From Streptomyces sp. XD-27 (lineage in GTDB: Bacteria; Actinomycetota; Actinomycetes; Streptomycetales; Streptomycetaceae): a stretch of DNA of 64,000 nucleotides. The translations under genes and the position numbers were made by a program. Shown piece after piece: positions 8,123-17,694 of this stretch; the stretch's first letter is position 1, and each line of letters opens with the position of its first letter. The stretch spans positions 558,001 through 622,000 of the forward strand of contig NZ_CP130713.1 in assembly GCF_030553055.1 (NCBI RefSeq), read 5' to 3'. The notes below the pieces were generated by a model. The model was given only the letters and a program-made list of their open reading frames with translations. It did no database searches and was not told the DNA's origin.

Positions 8123-11100
8123 TCACCGGGGGGCCGACGGTGGGGCGGCGCCTTGGACGGCGATCCGTACCGGGCCTCCGCCGGGATCCACCCGGACCGT
8201 CCAGTCGGCGGACAGCCGCAGCGGCCGGTTCGGGACCGCGATGCGGCAGGGCCGCTCGCGGTGCAGTTCCCGGCCGTCCTGGGCGACGACGAGCAGGGGC
8301 CGGGCGTGGAACTCGGTGACGCGCAACGTGAAGTGACGGCCCCTGGGCTGCGGTCCGCTGGGGTCGATGCGGTTCGGTGCCACCCAGCGCAGCGGGGCCG
8401 CCGCCTCGACGGGCAGCCAGGCGCCGGGCCAGGGCACACCGGCCAGGTGGCGCAGCACCGCCTCGGCCGTGTCCCGTCCGTCGCCCGCGGCGGCGTCCGC
8501 CGGTTCCACGGGGTGCAGCAGGTTGCCCGCGGCGAAGACACCGGGCCGGGAGGTGCGGAACCACGGGTCGACCGCCGGGCCCGCCGTGCCGGGGTCGAGG
8601 GCGATCCCACCGGTCCTGGCCAGCTCGTGTTCGGGGACCCAGTCCCCGGTGAAGACGACCGTGTCGCAGCCGACGGTCGTCGTGCGGCCGTCCGCCCGCC
8701 GGAGCCTGACGCCGGTCAGCCGGTCGCGGCCGAGCAGTTCGGTGACCGTGGCGCCCGTGAGCAGCGGGATCCGGTGGTGGAGCCGGGCGGCCGCGGCGAA
8801 CGCCGGGACCGTCTGGTGGCGCGGGAGATCGGTGACCATCGCGACGACGTCGGTACCGGCGCGGCGCAGGGCGAGCACCGCGAAGTAGCTGACGTGTTCG
8901 GCGCCGACGACGACGGCGCGGGAGCCCACGGGCTGCCGATAGAGGTTGACGGTCTGTTGCAGCTCGCCCGTGGTGAACACCCCGGCGGGCCGGGTGCCGG
9001 GGACCAGGCGGGCGCTGCGCGGGCGTTCACGGGCGCCGGTGGCCAGGACGACGGCCTTGGCGGTGACGCGCTCCGCGCCGCCGGGCCCGGTGAGGTCCAG
9101 GGCGAGCGGCCCGGCCCACCCGGTGGCGGTGACCGAGGTGCGCAGGCGGGCGCCGGCGCGGGCCGCCGCGTCGGCCCAGTGGCGGGCGTAGTCGGGGCCG
9201 CTGAGCGGGCGGCGCAGGTCGCGCAGGCCGTATCCGGTGTGGTGCGAGTGCCGCGGTGCGCCACCGGCCCACTGTTCGCGCTCCAGCACCTCGACGGTGC
9301 CCGCGCCGGCCTCGGCCAGCCGCGCGGCGGTGGCCAGCCCGGCCGGACCCGCGCCGATGACGAGTACGTCGACGGTGCGGGTGCGGCGGGCGTCGTCGGA
9401 CGCCGTGCCGCGAGCGGCGGCGACACGGGCCGCGGGGCGGGTGTCGGCGGAAGCCGGGCAGGAGTCCTGGGTGGAGATGCAGCCGTCGTCGGCGGAAGCC
9501 GTGCGGGGGTGCTCCGCACCCGTCGCGCGAGCGTCGTCGGCGCGGGCCGGGGCGGCGGGTGCCGGATGCACCGGTCCCGCCTGTGGCTGTGCGGTGCGCG
9601 GCACCAGCGTGGGGGCAGGCGCGGGGACGGGGCGCGCCCGGACGTCACTCCCCGGGCCGCCTGCTCCGGGCTCTGTCGGTGCGGTACGCGCACGGGTGCC
9701 CCCGTCCGCCGTGGAGCCGCTGCCCGCGGCGCTCTCGGCCAGCAGGTCGCGGATCGCCGCCGCGCAGTGGAAGCCCTGGCAGCGGCCGCCCGTCGCGCGG
9801 GTGCGGCGGCGTAGTCCGTCGAGGGTCGCGGGCGGTACGGGAGACGCCAGCGCGTCGCGGATCTCGCCGCGGCTCACCCGTTCGCAGTGGCAGACGAGCG
9901 TGCCGTACGCCGGGTCGGCGGCGATGAGAGCGGCCCGCTGGTACGGGCGGGGGAACGCCTCGCCGAGGTTCGGTACGCGCGGGGGTGCCGGCTCGCGCGG
10001 CTGCCCCAGGGCGAGGCCCGCCTCGGCCAGCAGGCCGGTGACGTGCCGGGCGATGGCCATCGACGCGCTGAGCCCCGTGGAGCGGATGCCGCCGACCGTG
10101 ACGTACCGCTGGCCGGGGTGGCCGGTGATGCGGTAGTCGCTGTGTTCCGTGGCGGCGCGCAGCCCGGCGTAGACGGCGGTGACGTCCTCGCGGAGCAGGT
10201 CCGGCAGGATGCGGGCGGCGCCCGCGCGCAGCGCGGTCAGGCCGTCGACGGTGGAGCCGGTCGCCCGCTTGTCGTCCAGGTCCTCGGCGGTGGGGCCGAG
10301 CAGGACGTTGCCGAACACGGTGGGCGTGACGAGCACGCCCTTGCCGAGGGCGGTGGGCACGGGCAGCAGGATGTGCCGGACCAGGTCGCGGGCGGGCTTG
10401 TCGAAGACGATCAACTGGCCGCGGCGCGGGGTGACGGTGAAGTCGGCGTGGCCGAGCAGCCGGTCGATCTCGTCGGAGCGCAGGCCCGCGGCGTTGACCA
10501 GGTGACGGGCCCGCAGGAGTCCCCGGCTGGTGGCGAGTTCGTGGTGGTCCGCGGCCGCTTCGGTACGGGCGAGAGTACGGGCGGGGGTCCGGACGGACTC
10601 GACCCGGCAGTTGAGGTGGAGGTCCGCTCCGGCCTGTACCGCCTCGGTGGCGTAGGCGATGACCGTGGTCCACGGGCAGATGACGCTCTCGCCCGGGATG
10701 TCGAGGGCACCGAGCGCGCCGGGCCCCAGCCGGGGTTCGCGGGCGCGCAGTTCGGCCGCGTCCACCAGGCGGGCGTCGTGGTAGCCGTTGCGTTCCGCCT
10801 TGGCGGCGAGCCGGGGCAGGGCGGCGAGCTGTTCGTCGTCCCAGGCGACGAGCAGGGCGCCGACGGGTTCGACCGGGATGCCCGTCTCGGCGGCGTACGC
10901 GGTGAGCAGCCGGTACCCCTCGCGGACGAGGCGCGCCTCCAGGCTGCCGGGTACGGCGTCGAAACCGGTGTGCAGGATCGCGGTGTTGGCCTTGGAGGTG
11001 CCGTCGCCGACGTCGTGGGCGGCCTCGAGGAGGGCGACGCGCAGCGGATGCCGGGCCAGTTCGCGGGCGATGGCGGTACCCACCACCCCGGCGCCGACGA

Positions 11101-11152
11101 CGGCCACGTCGTACACGTCGTCCGGCAGGTCACCGTTGGTCGTCAGGGTCAT
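8123..11152 (-). CDS. Fused GlpA-like dehydrogenase / BFD iron-sulfur / FAD-NAD oxidoreductase
   Basis: 1009 residues in one frame. Domain 1 (about 1-400) is a GlpA-like FAD dehydrogenase (VAVVGAGVVGTAIARELA, TSKANTAILHTGFDA). Domain 2 (about 415-475) is a BFD-like [2Fe-2S] domain with CHCE and CQGFHC. An Ala/Pro/Arg-rich linker of about 110 residues follows. Domain 3 (about 590-900) is a pyridine-nucleotide oxidoreductase (VLVIGAGPAGLATAARLAEAG, VVLATGARERPR, AGNLLHPVEPADAAAGDG). In other bacteria domains 1-2 and 3 are separate genes beside glycerol kinase, passing electrons from glycerol 3-phosphate to NAD or oxygen. Start ATG 11150-11152 has GAGGG upstream. The upstream kinase fits glycerol use. 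The linker looks repetitive, so a sequencing error that joined two genes cannot be excluded. Confidence 0.8.
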   Translation of the reverse strand: MTLTTNGDLPDDVYDVAVVGAGVVGTAIARELARHPLRVALLEAAHDVGDGTSKANTAILHTGFDAVPGSLEARLVREGYRLLTAYAAETGIPVEPVGALLVAWDDEQLAALPRLAAKAERNGYHDARLVDAAELRAREPRLGPGALGALDIPGESVICPWTTVIAYATEAVQAGADLHLNCRVESVRTPARTLARTEAAADHHELATSRGLLRARHLVNAAGLRSDEIDRLLGHADFTVTPRRGQLIVFDKPARDLVRHILLPVPTALGKGVLVTPTVFGNVLLGPTAEDLDDKRATGSTVDGLTALRAGAARILPDLLREDVTAVYAGLRAATEHSDYRITGHPGQRYVTVGGIRSTGLSASMAIARHVTGLLAEAGLALGQPREPAPPRVPNLGEAFPRPYQRAALIAADPAYGTLVCHCERVSRGEIRDALASPVPPATLDGLRRRTRATGGRCQGFHCAAAIRDLLAESAAGSGSTADGGTRARTAPTEPGAGGPGSDVRARPVPAPAPTLVPRTAQPQAGPVHPAPAAPARADDARATGAEHPRTASADDGCISTQDSCPASADTRPAARVAAARGTASDDARRTRTVDVLVIGAGPAGLATAARLAEAGAGTVEVLEREQWAGGAPRHSHHTGYGLRDLRRPLSGPDYARHWADAAARAGARLRTSVTATGWAGPLALDLTGPGGAERVTAKAVVLATGARERPRSARLVPGTRPAGVFTTGELQQTVNLYRQPVGSRAVVVGAEHVSYFAVLALRRAGTDVVAMVTDLPRHQTVPAFAAAARLHHRIPLLTGATVTELLGRDRLTGVRLRRADGRTTTVGCDTVVFTGDWVPEHELARTGGIALDPGTAGPAVDPWFRTSRPGVFAAGNLLHPVEPADAAAGDGRDTAEAVLRHLAGVPWPGAWLPVEAAAPLRWVAPNRIDPSGPQPRGRHFTLRVTEFHARPLLVVAQDGRELHRERPCRIAVPNRPLRLSADWTVRVDPGGGPVRIAVQGAAPPSAPR

Positions 11153-11196
11153 GGCGGTCCCTCGTTCGGTGGAACGTGCTGGGGTGGGGGGAAGCG

Positions 11197-11273
11197 TGCC
11201 CGGGCCCGGCAGTCACGCCCGGCAGGTACGTGTCTGCCCAGGCCCGGCAGTCACGCCCGGCAAGGTACGTGTC
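11197..11273. repeat. Two 38/39-bp tandem repeats between kinase and flavoprotein genes
   Basis: Unit 1 is 11197-11234 and unit 2 is 11235-11273; they differ at two positions (GGG/CAG and one extra A). Core GGCCCGGCAGTCACGCCCGG. They lie just beyond the kinase stop and upstream of the flavoprotein, so they may space or terminate the two reading frames. Confidence 0.8.
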
Positions 11274-11277
11274 GCTG

Positions 11278-12714
<1,437 letters not shown>

Positions 12715-13035
12715 GTCGGGACTCCTTCACTCGGCACGGGCTGTCGGCGGCGCGGGCGTCGCGAAAGTCGCCCGAGTGCCGCCGCCCCGACTCTAGACTG
12801 CCGGGCGGAACGCCAACGTCCGGGCGCGGAACGCCAACGTCCGTCCGCCGGAGGGCTTTCCGGATCCAGCCGCGGCACCGTACGAGAGGGGCACACGACA
12901 GCGTCACCCGCACGAGAACGTCACCTCCCTGACCGTGTCACCCCCCACGACGCGTCCGCCCTCCGGCACGTCGCCCGCGCGACGCGGGCCGGTCACGCAC
13001 CCGGACAGGACGCGTCCCGCCGACTCCGAGGACTT
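12715..13035. promoter_or_regulatory. Divergent intergenic region of the kinase operon
   Basis: 320 bases between the kinase start and the small reading frame at 13036. It contains two direct repeats at 12805 and 12826 and, reading on the minus strand, a TTGGCG / TAGAGT pair (15-base spacer) that could be the kinase promoter. Nothing recognisable lies in 12905-13035. Confidence 0.4.
12805..12843. promoter_or_regulatory. Two 18-bp direct repeats, putative operator
   Basis: GCGGAACGCCAACGTCCG occurs perfectly at 12805-12822 and 12826-12843. The start-to-start distance is 21 bp, two helical turns, so two protein units could bind the same face. Each unit has palindromic ends (CGGA...TCCG). It overlaps the putative -35 of the kinase gene. 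Binding protein unknown; an IclR- or DeoR-type regulator would fit a glycerol operon. Confidence 0.55.
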
Positions 13036-13125
13036 ATGACCAGCACGACTCCCGCCGGACGCCGCGGCGGCGCCACCGGCTCCGCCCGCCGCTCCCCCAC
13101 TCGTGCCGCCGCGGCGGCCGCTTGA
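13036..13125 (+). CDS. Possible 29-residue leader or small protein
   Basis: ATG 13036 opens a 29-codon frame (MTSTTPAGRRGG...) rich in Arg, Ala and Ser with high GC at third positions. Its stop TGA (13123-13125) shares one base with the ATG of the next gene (TGATG), the classic translational-coupling arrangement. GAGGA lies upstream. Sequence gives no function. It could also be non-coding. Confidence 0.35.
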   Translation: MTSTTPAGRRGGATGSARRSPTRAAAAAA

Positions 13126-14186
13126 TGCCCGAGGACGGGTTCCGCCCGGTGTACCACCCGGCGGGTTACGACAACGGGCTGCGGATCGCGTTGCAGGACC
13201 TGCGCACCGGGCGGTGGGTCGCGATGCGGAACCTGCTGGCCGAGACCGCGGACTGGGCGTCGTGGACCCGGCGGACGCAGGTGCTGGCGACGGCCGCGGC
13301 CGGGTCCAACGTGGTGCGCACCTGGCAGGTCGAGGAGCCCGACAGCACCGCCGCGCTGGTGATGCGCGCGAGAGTCGCGGTGGAGCGCACCGTACGCGCC
13401 CACCGCGAAGGCCACCGGCACACCCGTGAGCTGCGGCAGGAGGCGTGGGAGGCGTGCCACGCGGCCGCGCGCGGCGCGCCCGCCGACCCGGTGCCGTGGA
13501 TCTGCCTGCTGGCCCTGGCGCAGCTGGACCACCGGCAGCACCTGGCGGAGCACCGGCTGCGGCCGCCGGAGCCGATGCTGTTCCCGGGTCCGTGGGGGCT
13601 GCTGGGCGAGGCGCACCGGCGGGACCCGTTCAACCGGGAGGCGTACCACCGGATGCTGCAGTTCGTGTACGCGCGACGCGACGGCGGGCCGCTCGCGGAG
13701 GCGGTCAACTACGCGCAGTGGGTGGCCTCGTGCGCGCCCGTGGGCTCGGCGCTCCAGGCGATGCCGCTGTACGTGCACGTCGAGCGGTTCCGGGAGGGGC
13801 ACGGCTACAAGCGGGCCCTGGATCTGCACTGGACCACGGAGGAGGCGGTCCGGGACGCGCGGCGGGCGCTGCGGGACTGGTTCGACCACGCCGACCCCGC
13901 CGCGTCCTCGCTGCTGGATCTGAACCACCTGGCGCACGCGCTCTGGGGTGCGCTGCGGTTCGCCGACGCGGCCCGGGTGTTCGCGGCGCTCGGCCCCTAC
14001 TTCACCCCGGCGCCGTGGGCGCACCGGCACCCCGACGGCCCGGACGGCGGCCCCGAGCGGGCCGAGGAGGTCTTCCTGCGCGCCCGGGGCCGCTGTCTGG
14101 CCGCCGCGCGCGACCCGGGCCCCGGCCCGGGCCGCGACCCGGATCCCGGGCGCGGACGCGACCCCGGCCCCGCGCCCCACGGCTGA
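13125..14186 (+). CDS. Unknown helical protein next to an APC permease
   Basis: 353 residues counted from ATG 13125; a TTG three bases earlier is possible. The sequence is alpha-helical and rich in Arg, Trp and Tyr: WASWTRRTQVLATAAAGSNVV, WEACHAAARGAPADPVPWICLLALAQLDH, GPWGLLGEAHRRDPFNREAYHRML, and a TPR-like C-terminal half (LLDLNHLAHALWGALRFADAARVFAALGP). It ends in a Gly-Pro-Asp-Arg repeat tail (PGPGPGRDPDPGRGRDPGPAP). No known catalytic motif is seen. It precedes the permease by 76 bases, so a link to amino-acid or amine uptake is possible but not shown. Confidence 0.75.
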   Translation: MPEDGFRPVYHPAGYDNGLRIALQDLRTGRWVAMRNLLAETADWASWTRRTQVLATAAAGSNVVRTWQVEEPDSTAALVMRARVAVERTVRAHREGHRHTRELRQEAWEACHAAARGAPADPVPWICLLALAQLDHRQHLAEHRLRPPEPMLFPGPWGLLGEAHRRDPFNREAYHRMLQFVYARRDGGPLAEAVNYAQWVASCAPVGSALQAMPLYVHVERFREGHGYKRALDLHWTTEEAVRDARRALRDWFDHADPAASSLLDLNHLAHALWGALRFADAARVFAALGPYFTPAPWAHRHPDGPDGGPERAEEVFLRARGRCLAAARDPGPGPGRDPDPGRGRDPGPAPHG

Positions 14187-14262
14187 GCGCTCGCACGCGC
14201 GCTCTCTCCCCCCCGGCTGTCCCCCTGTCCCCCCACACCCTCTCCCTTCCGGAGGTACGCAT

Positions 14263-15798
14263 ATGTCCCGTACGACATGGACGAGTTCGAGCCAATCCGA
14301 ACAGCGGGACGAGGAGCAGCGGTTACGGGAGCTCGGCTATCAGCCGGTGCTGGCCCGCCGCATGGGCGATTTCGGGAACTTCGCCATCAGCTTCTCCGTC
14401 ATCTCCGTCCTGTCCGGCTGCATGACGCTGTACGGGTTCGGCATGAAGACCGGCGGCCCGGCGGTGATGCTGTGGGGCTGGCTCGGTGTCGGGCTCTTCG
14501 TGCTGTGCGTCGGCATGGCGCTGGCCGAGGTCACCAGCGCGTACCCGACGTCGGGGGCGCTGTACTACATGGCCGACCGGCTCGGCGGCCGGAAGTGGGG
14601 CTGGTACACGGGCTGGCTGAACCTGCTCGGACTGCTGGGCGCCATCGCCGGCATCGACTACGGCGCCGCCCTGTTCACGGGCGCGCTGCTGAACCTGGAG
14701 TTCGGGTTCGAGCCCACTCCGGAGAAGACCATGGTCATATTCGGCTGCATCCTGCTGCTGCACGCGGTGCTCAACCTGTTCGGCGTACGGCTGGTGAGCG
14801 TGCTCAACTCCATCAGCGTCTGGTGGCATCTGGCGGGCGTCGCGGTGATCGTGACCACCCTGGCGGTGGTGCCGGACCAGCACCGCTCGGCGTCGTTCGC
14901 GTTCTCCGAGTTCGCCAACGAGACCGGCTGGTCCAACCCGCTGTACGTGGCGGCGATCGGGCTGCTGCTGGCGCAGTACACCTTCTCCGGCTACGACGCC
15001 TCCGCGCACCTGTCGGAGGAGACCTCGCGCGCGTCGGTGTCCGCGGCCCGCGGCATAGTGCGCTCGATCTGGGTGTCGTGGCTGGCGGGGTTCGTGCTGC
15101 TGGCCGGGCTGACCTTCGCCATCCAGGACTACTCCGGCACGCTGGAGAGCGACACGGGTGTGCCGCCGGCCCAGATCTTCCTCGACGGGCTCGGTACGAC
15201 CGGCGCCGAGCTGCTGCTGCTCGTGGTGATCGTGGCGCAGCTGTTCTGCGGCAACGCGGAGGTCGCCGCCGCCAGCCGGATGGTGTTCGCGTTCAGCCGG
15301 GACGGCGCGCTGCCGGGTTCGGGGCTCTGGCGGCGGGTCAGCTCCCGTACGCAGACCCCGGTCGCGGCGGTGTGGCTGTCGGTGGGCGTGGCCGCGGTGC
15401 TCGCGGCGCCGTCCCTGTACTCCGAGACGGCCTACGGGGCGGTGACGGCCATCAACGTCATCGGCATCACCCCGGCCTACGCGATCCCGATCTTCCTGCG
15501 GCTGCGCGCCGGGGACCGGTTCCGGCCCGGCCCCTGGCGGCTGGGTCGCTGGAGCCGGCCGGTCGGCTGGGTGGCCGTGTGCTGGGTGGCGGTGGTGACG
15601 GTGCTGTTCTGCCTGCCGCAGTCCCGCCCGGTGACGGTCGATTCGATGAACTACGCGGCGGTCGCCCTGGCGGTGGTGCTGCTGCTGGCCACGGCGTGGT
15701 GGTACGTCGCCCGCCGGTCGTACGGCACGCCGCAGGGCGCGCCGTCCGCGTACGGGACGGCGCGTGAGCAGAAGGAGATAGCGGAAGGGATCGTGTGA
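14263..15798 (+). CDS. APC-family amino acid permease
   Basis: 511 residues, 12 predicted membrane segments. ATG 14263 has GGAGG 12 bases upstream. N-terminal motif YQPVLARRMGDFGNFAISFSVISVLSGCMTLYGFG and the segment AYPTSGALYYMADRLGGRKWGWYTGWLNLLG are typical of actinobacterial amino acid/GABA-type permeases. The TM1 loop 'GCMTLYGFGMKTGGP' and TM6 region 'AQYTFSGYDASAHLSEET' mark the substrate pathway. It would import an amino acid or amine by proton symport; substrate unknown. A strong terminator follows. Confidence 0.9.
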   Translation: MSRTTWTSSSQSEQRDEEQRLRELGYQPVLARRMGDFGNFAISFSVISVLSGCMTLYGFGMKTGGPAVMLWGWLGVGLFVLCVGMALAEVTSAYPTSGALYYMADRLGGRKWGWYTGWLNLLGLLGAIAGIDYGAALFTGALLNLEFGFEPTPEKTMVIFGCILLLHAVLNLFGVRLVSVLNSISVWWHLAGVAVIVTTLAVVPDQHRSASFAFSEFANETGWSNPLYVAAIGLLLAQYTFSGYDASAHLSEETSRASVSAARGIVRSIWVSWLAGFVLLAGLTFAIQDYSGTLESDTGVPPAQIFLDGLGTTGAELLLLVVIVAQLFCGNAEVAAASRMVFAFSRDGALPGSGLWRRVSSRTQTPVAAVWLSVGVAAVLAAPSLYSETAYGAVTAINVIGITPAYAIPIFLRLRAGDRFRPGPWRLGRWSRPVGWVAVCWVAVVTVLFCLPQSRPVTVDSMNYAAVALAVVLLLATAWWYVARRSYGTPQGAPSAYGTAREQKEIAEGIV

Positions 15799-15861
15799 GC
15801 GGCTTCACGCCCGCCCGCCGGCCGCCGGTGAAACGGCTTCGGCCCCGGGCGGCATGAGGAA

Positions 15862-15887
15862 CCGTCCCCGCCGTACGGCGGGGACGG
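15862..15887. terminator. Strong bidirectional hairpin
   Basis: CCGTCCCCGCCG (15862-15873) pairs perfectly with CGGCGGGGACGG (15876-15887), a 12-bp arm with a minimal loop. It sits between the convergent permease and the small zinc-ribbon gene. Confidence 0.85.
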
Positions 15888-15890
15888 ACC

Positions 15891-15974
15891 TCAACCCGCG
15901 GCTCCGCAGTTGTTGCAGCTCCAACTGCCGCTCGGTCCCTGGATGACCGGGGCTCCACACTGGGTGCAGTTCAC
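15891..15974 (-). CDS. 27-residue zinc-ribbon microprotein
   Basis: GTG 15972-15974 starts a 27-codon frame with the ribosome site AGGAGGGG 4-11 bases upstream. Sequence: N-C-T-Q-C-G near the start and C-N-N-C-G near the end, two CxxC knuckles separated by 13 residues (CTQCG... SCNNCG), enough for a single zinc ribbon. It is preceded by a hairpin in its leader (15994-16009). Role unknown; it may be a zinc-binding small protein or a partner of a larger protein. Confidence 0.7.
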   Translation of the reverse strand: MNCTQCGAPVIQGPSGSWSCNNCGAAG

Positions 15975-15993
15975 GACGCCCCTCCTTTCTGGC

Positions 15994-16009
15994 TCTCTCC
16001 AAAGAGAGA
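15994..16009 (-). promoter_or_regulatory. Leader hairpin before the zinc-ribbon gene
   Basis: TCTCTC / GAGAGA stem with a CAAA loop, ending about 8 bases before the ribosome site. It is A+T/purine-rich against the GC-rich surroundings and could modulate translation. Confidence 0.35.
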
Positions 16010-16155
16010 CGCAGTGGAGCCGCCGGAAGCTGCCTCCACGATCGCAACTCGCCGCGACACAGCGCATTGTGAGACGAAATCTCCGGAAAGATACCACCCC
16101 TGGACTTGGCTGAAATGCGCACACCCCGGGTGTGGTCACCCTCGTCGCGGTCGGG

Positions 16156-16542
16156 CTACCTCGTCACGGTCGGGCTCAGCCGGAGCCGGACCTCCATCTC
16201 GTGCTCGCCCGAGACGTGCTGCTCGCTGTCGATGCCGAACGCGCTCTCCAGCACGTCGCGCACCCAGCGCAGCTCCGGACCGGTGCCGTACAGGTCGACG
16301 GCGATCGGTTCGTCCAGCCCGACCGGGCCCTCGGCGGTCCCGCGGCCGCTCGCCTCCACCACGATGGACCAGACCGTGGGGCCGTGGGCGGCGGCGTCCG
16401 GCGGCGAGACGGTGGCCTTCTCGCGCACCCCGGCGTTCGTCGCCGGGAACGCGGCCTTGAGGACGTCGAACACGCGGTACGCGTCGTCCCGGTCCCCGGA
16501 GACGCAGACCCCGACGCGCGCCGAACTCAGCTGAGCACTCAT
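16156..16542 (-). CDS. Conserved hypothetical protein
   Basis: 128 residues. ATG 16540-16542. Alternating strands and helices (VGVCVSGDRDDAYRVFDVLKAAFP, TVWSIVVEASG, IAVDLYGTGPELRWVRDVLESAFG, MEVRLRLSPTVTR) suggest a small ferredoxin-like alpha/beta fold. No active site or membrane segment is seen. It is divergent from the gene at 16666. Not recognised beyond resemblance to Streptomyces hypothetical proteins. Confidence 0.75.
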   Translation of the reverse strand: MSAQLSSARVGVCVSGDRDDAYRVFDVLKAAFPATNAGVREKATVSPPDAAAHGPTVWSIVVEASGRGTAEGPVGLDEPIAVDLYGTGPELRWVRDVLESAFGIDSEQHVSGEHEMEVRLRLSPTVTR

Positions 16543-16665
16543 TGCTCCCGGGTAACCGCTTCCGAGGCCGTCAAACGCGGCCCGCGGGTGCCGTTAGGGA
16601 TCGGTCGGCCGGGGAACCCGGAAGCGTCACAGCAGGGAACGGGGAAGAGAACGAGGTGTCCCGTC

Positions 16666-16992
16666 ATGCCCAGGGGATCGAGCCCCAAGCGCGAACGCCA
16701 GTACGAACACATCAAGGACAGCGCGAAGCAGCGCGGCGAGAGCGACAAGCGCGCGAAGGAGATCGCCGCCCGGACGGTGAACAAGGAGCGCGCCCGCTCC
16801 GGGGAGTCGCGCACCGCGAGCCGTACGTCGATCCAGGACATGTCCTCCTCCCGCCGGGGCGGGCAGCGGTCGGGGCCGTCGGGGCCGAAGGGCCCGACCA
16901 AGGACCAGCTCTATGAGGAAGCCAAGAAAAAGAACATCGAGGGCCGGTCCCAGATGAACAAGGAGCAGCTCAAGAACGCCCTGGGGAAGTAG
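16666..16992 (+). CDS. Rho-N-like small basic protein (plasmid stabilization protein-like)
   Basis: 108 residues, very basic. The N-terminal half has the pattern RERQYEHIKDSAKQRGESDKRAKEIAARTVNKERARSGES; the C-terminal 35 residues (PTKDQLYEEAKKKNIEGRSQMNKEQLKNALGK) form a Rho-termination-factor-N/SAP-like helical hairpin that binds nucleic acid. It is often annotated as plasmid stabilization protein, but nothing here shows a plasmid role. ATG 16666; a weak purine-rich site lies upstream. Convergent with the next gene, 12 bases apart. Confidence 0.8.
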   Translation: MPRGSSPKRERQYEHIKDSAKQRGESDKRAKEIAARTVNKERARSGESRTASRTSIQDMSSSRRGGQRSGPSGPKGPTKDQLYEEAKKKNIEGRSQMNKEQLKNALGK

Positions 16993-17004
16993 GCCAAGGG
17001 CCCC

Positions 17005-17694
17005 TCAGCCCGCGACCCCCGTCGCGGCGTGCGGGGCTCCCACCGGCTTGGACTCGGGCGACCCCCGTTGCCGCAGGTAGATCGAGAGCACCGCCATGGA
17101 GGCGATGGCCAGGAACTCCGACTGCCAGTTCTGCAGCGTACGGCTCCAGAAGTCGGCCGAGCCGAGGTAGCCGCCCCAGTTCGTCGGCGCCTCCAGCCCG
17201 CGCAGCCGCCGTTCGTTGAAGGCCGCGACACCGGTGATGGACTGGGCGAACCACGACAGCACGAAGACCCCTCCCATGACCAGGCCGAGGGAGGTGGCGT
17301 AGAGGTTCTGCCGGAAGCCGCCGACGCCGGCCCAGCGCGGCGAGTCGGCCGTGGCGTAGCGGCCGATGCGCTGCTCCTCGTCGGATTCGTGCCCCTCCCG
17401 CCCCAGGGCCTTGGACTCGGGTGAGCCGCGCTGCACCAGCCAGACGGTCAGATAGAGGTAGAGGTAGAGGTAGAACTGCAGGTACTCCGACTGCCAGTTC
17501 TCCATGACGTCGACGGCGAAGTCCGACGAGGCGAGGTAGGCGCCGAAGCCCATCGGCTGCAGCCCGTCGGCGGTGAGCTCGTTGTTGAATTCGGCGTGGC
17601 CGGCGACCGCCTGACCGGCCAGAGCGACCAGGAACGCGCTGCCGAAGGCCAGACCGAGCCCGTTCTCCCGCACGAACCCGCGCACGGATGTCAT
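17005..17694 (-). CDS. DUF6766-like membrane protein
   Basis: 229 residues. Four hydrophobic segments arranged as an internal duplication: GLAFGSAFLVALAGQAVAGHAEFNNE with SDFAVDVMENWQSEYLQFYLYLYLYLTVWLVQRGSPESK, and SLGLVMGGVFVLSWFAQSITGVAAFNERR with SADFWSRTLQNWQSEFLAIASMAVLSIYLRQRGSPESKPVG. The motif NWQSE(Y/F)L and the ending RQRGSPESKPVG occur twice. ATG 17692-17694 overlaps the stop of the upstream lipoprotein gene (ATGA), so the two are co-translated. Function unknown. Confidence 0.85.
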   Translation of the reverse strand: MTSVRGFVRENGLGLAFGSAFLVALAGQAVAGHAEFNNELTADGLQPMGFGAYLASSDFAVDVMENWQSEYLQFYLYLYLYLTVWLVQRGSPESKALGREGHESDEEQRIGRYATADSPRWAGVGGFRQNLYATSLGLVMGGVFVLSWFAQSITGVAAFNERRLRGLEAPTNWGGYLGSADFWSRTLQNWQSEFLAIASMAVLSIYLRQRGSPESKPVGAPHAATGVAG

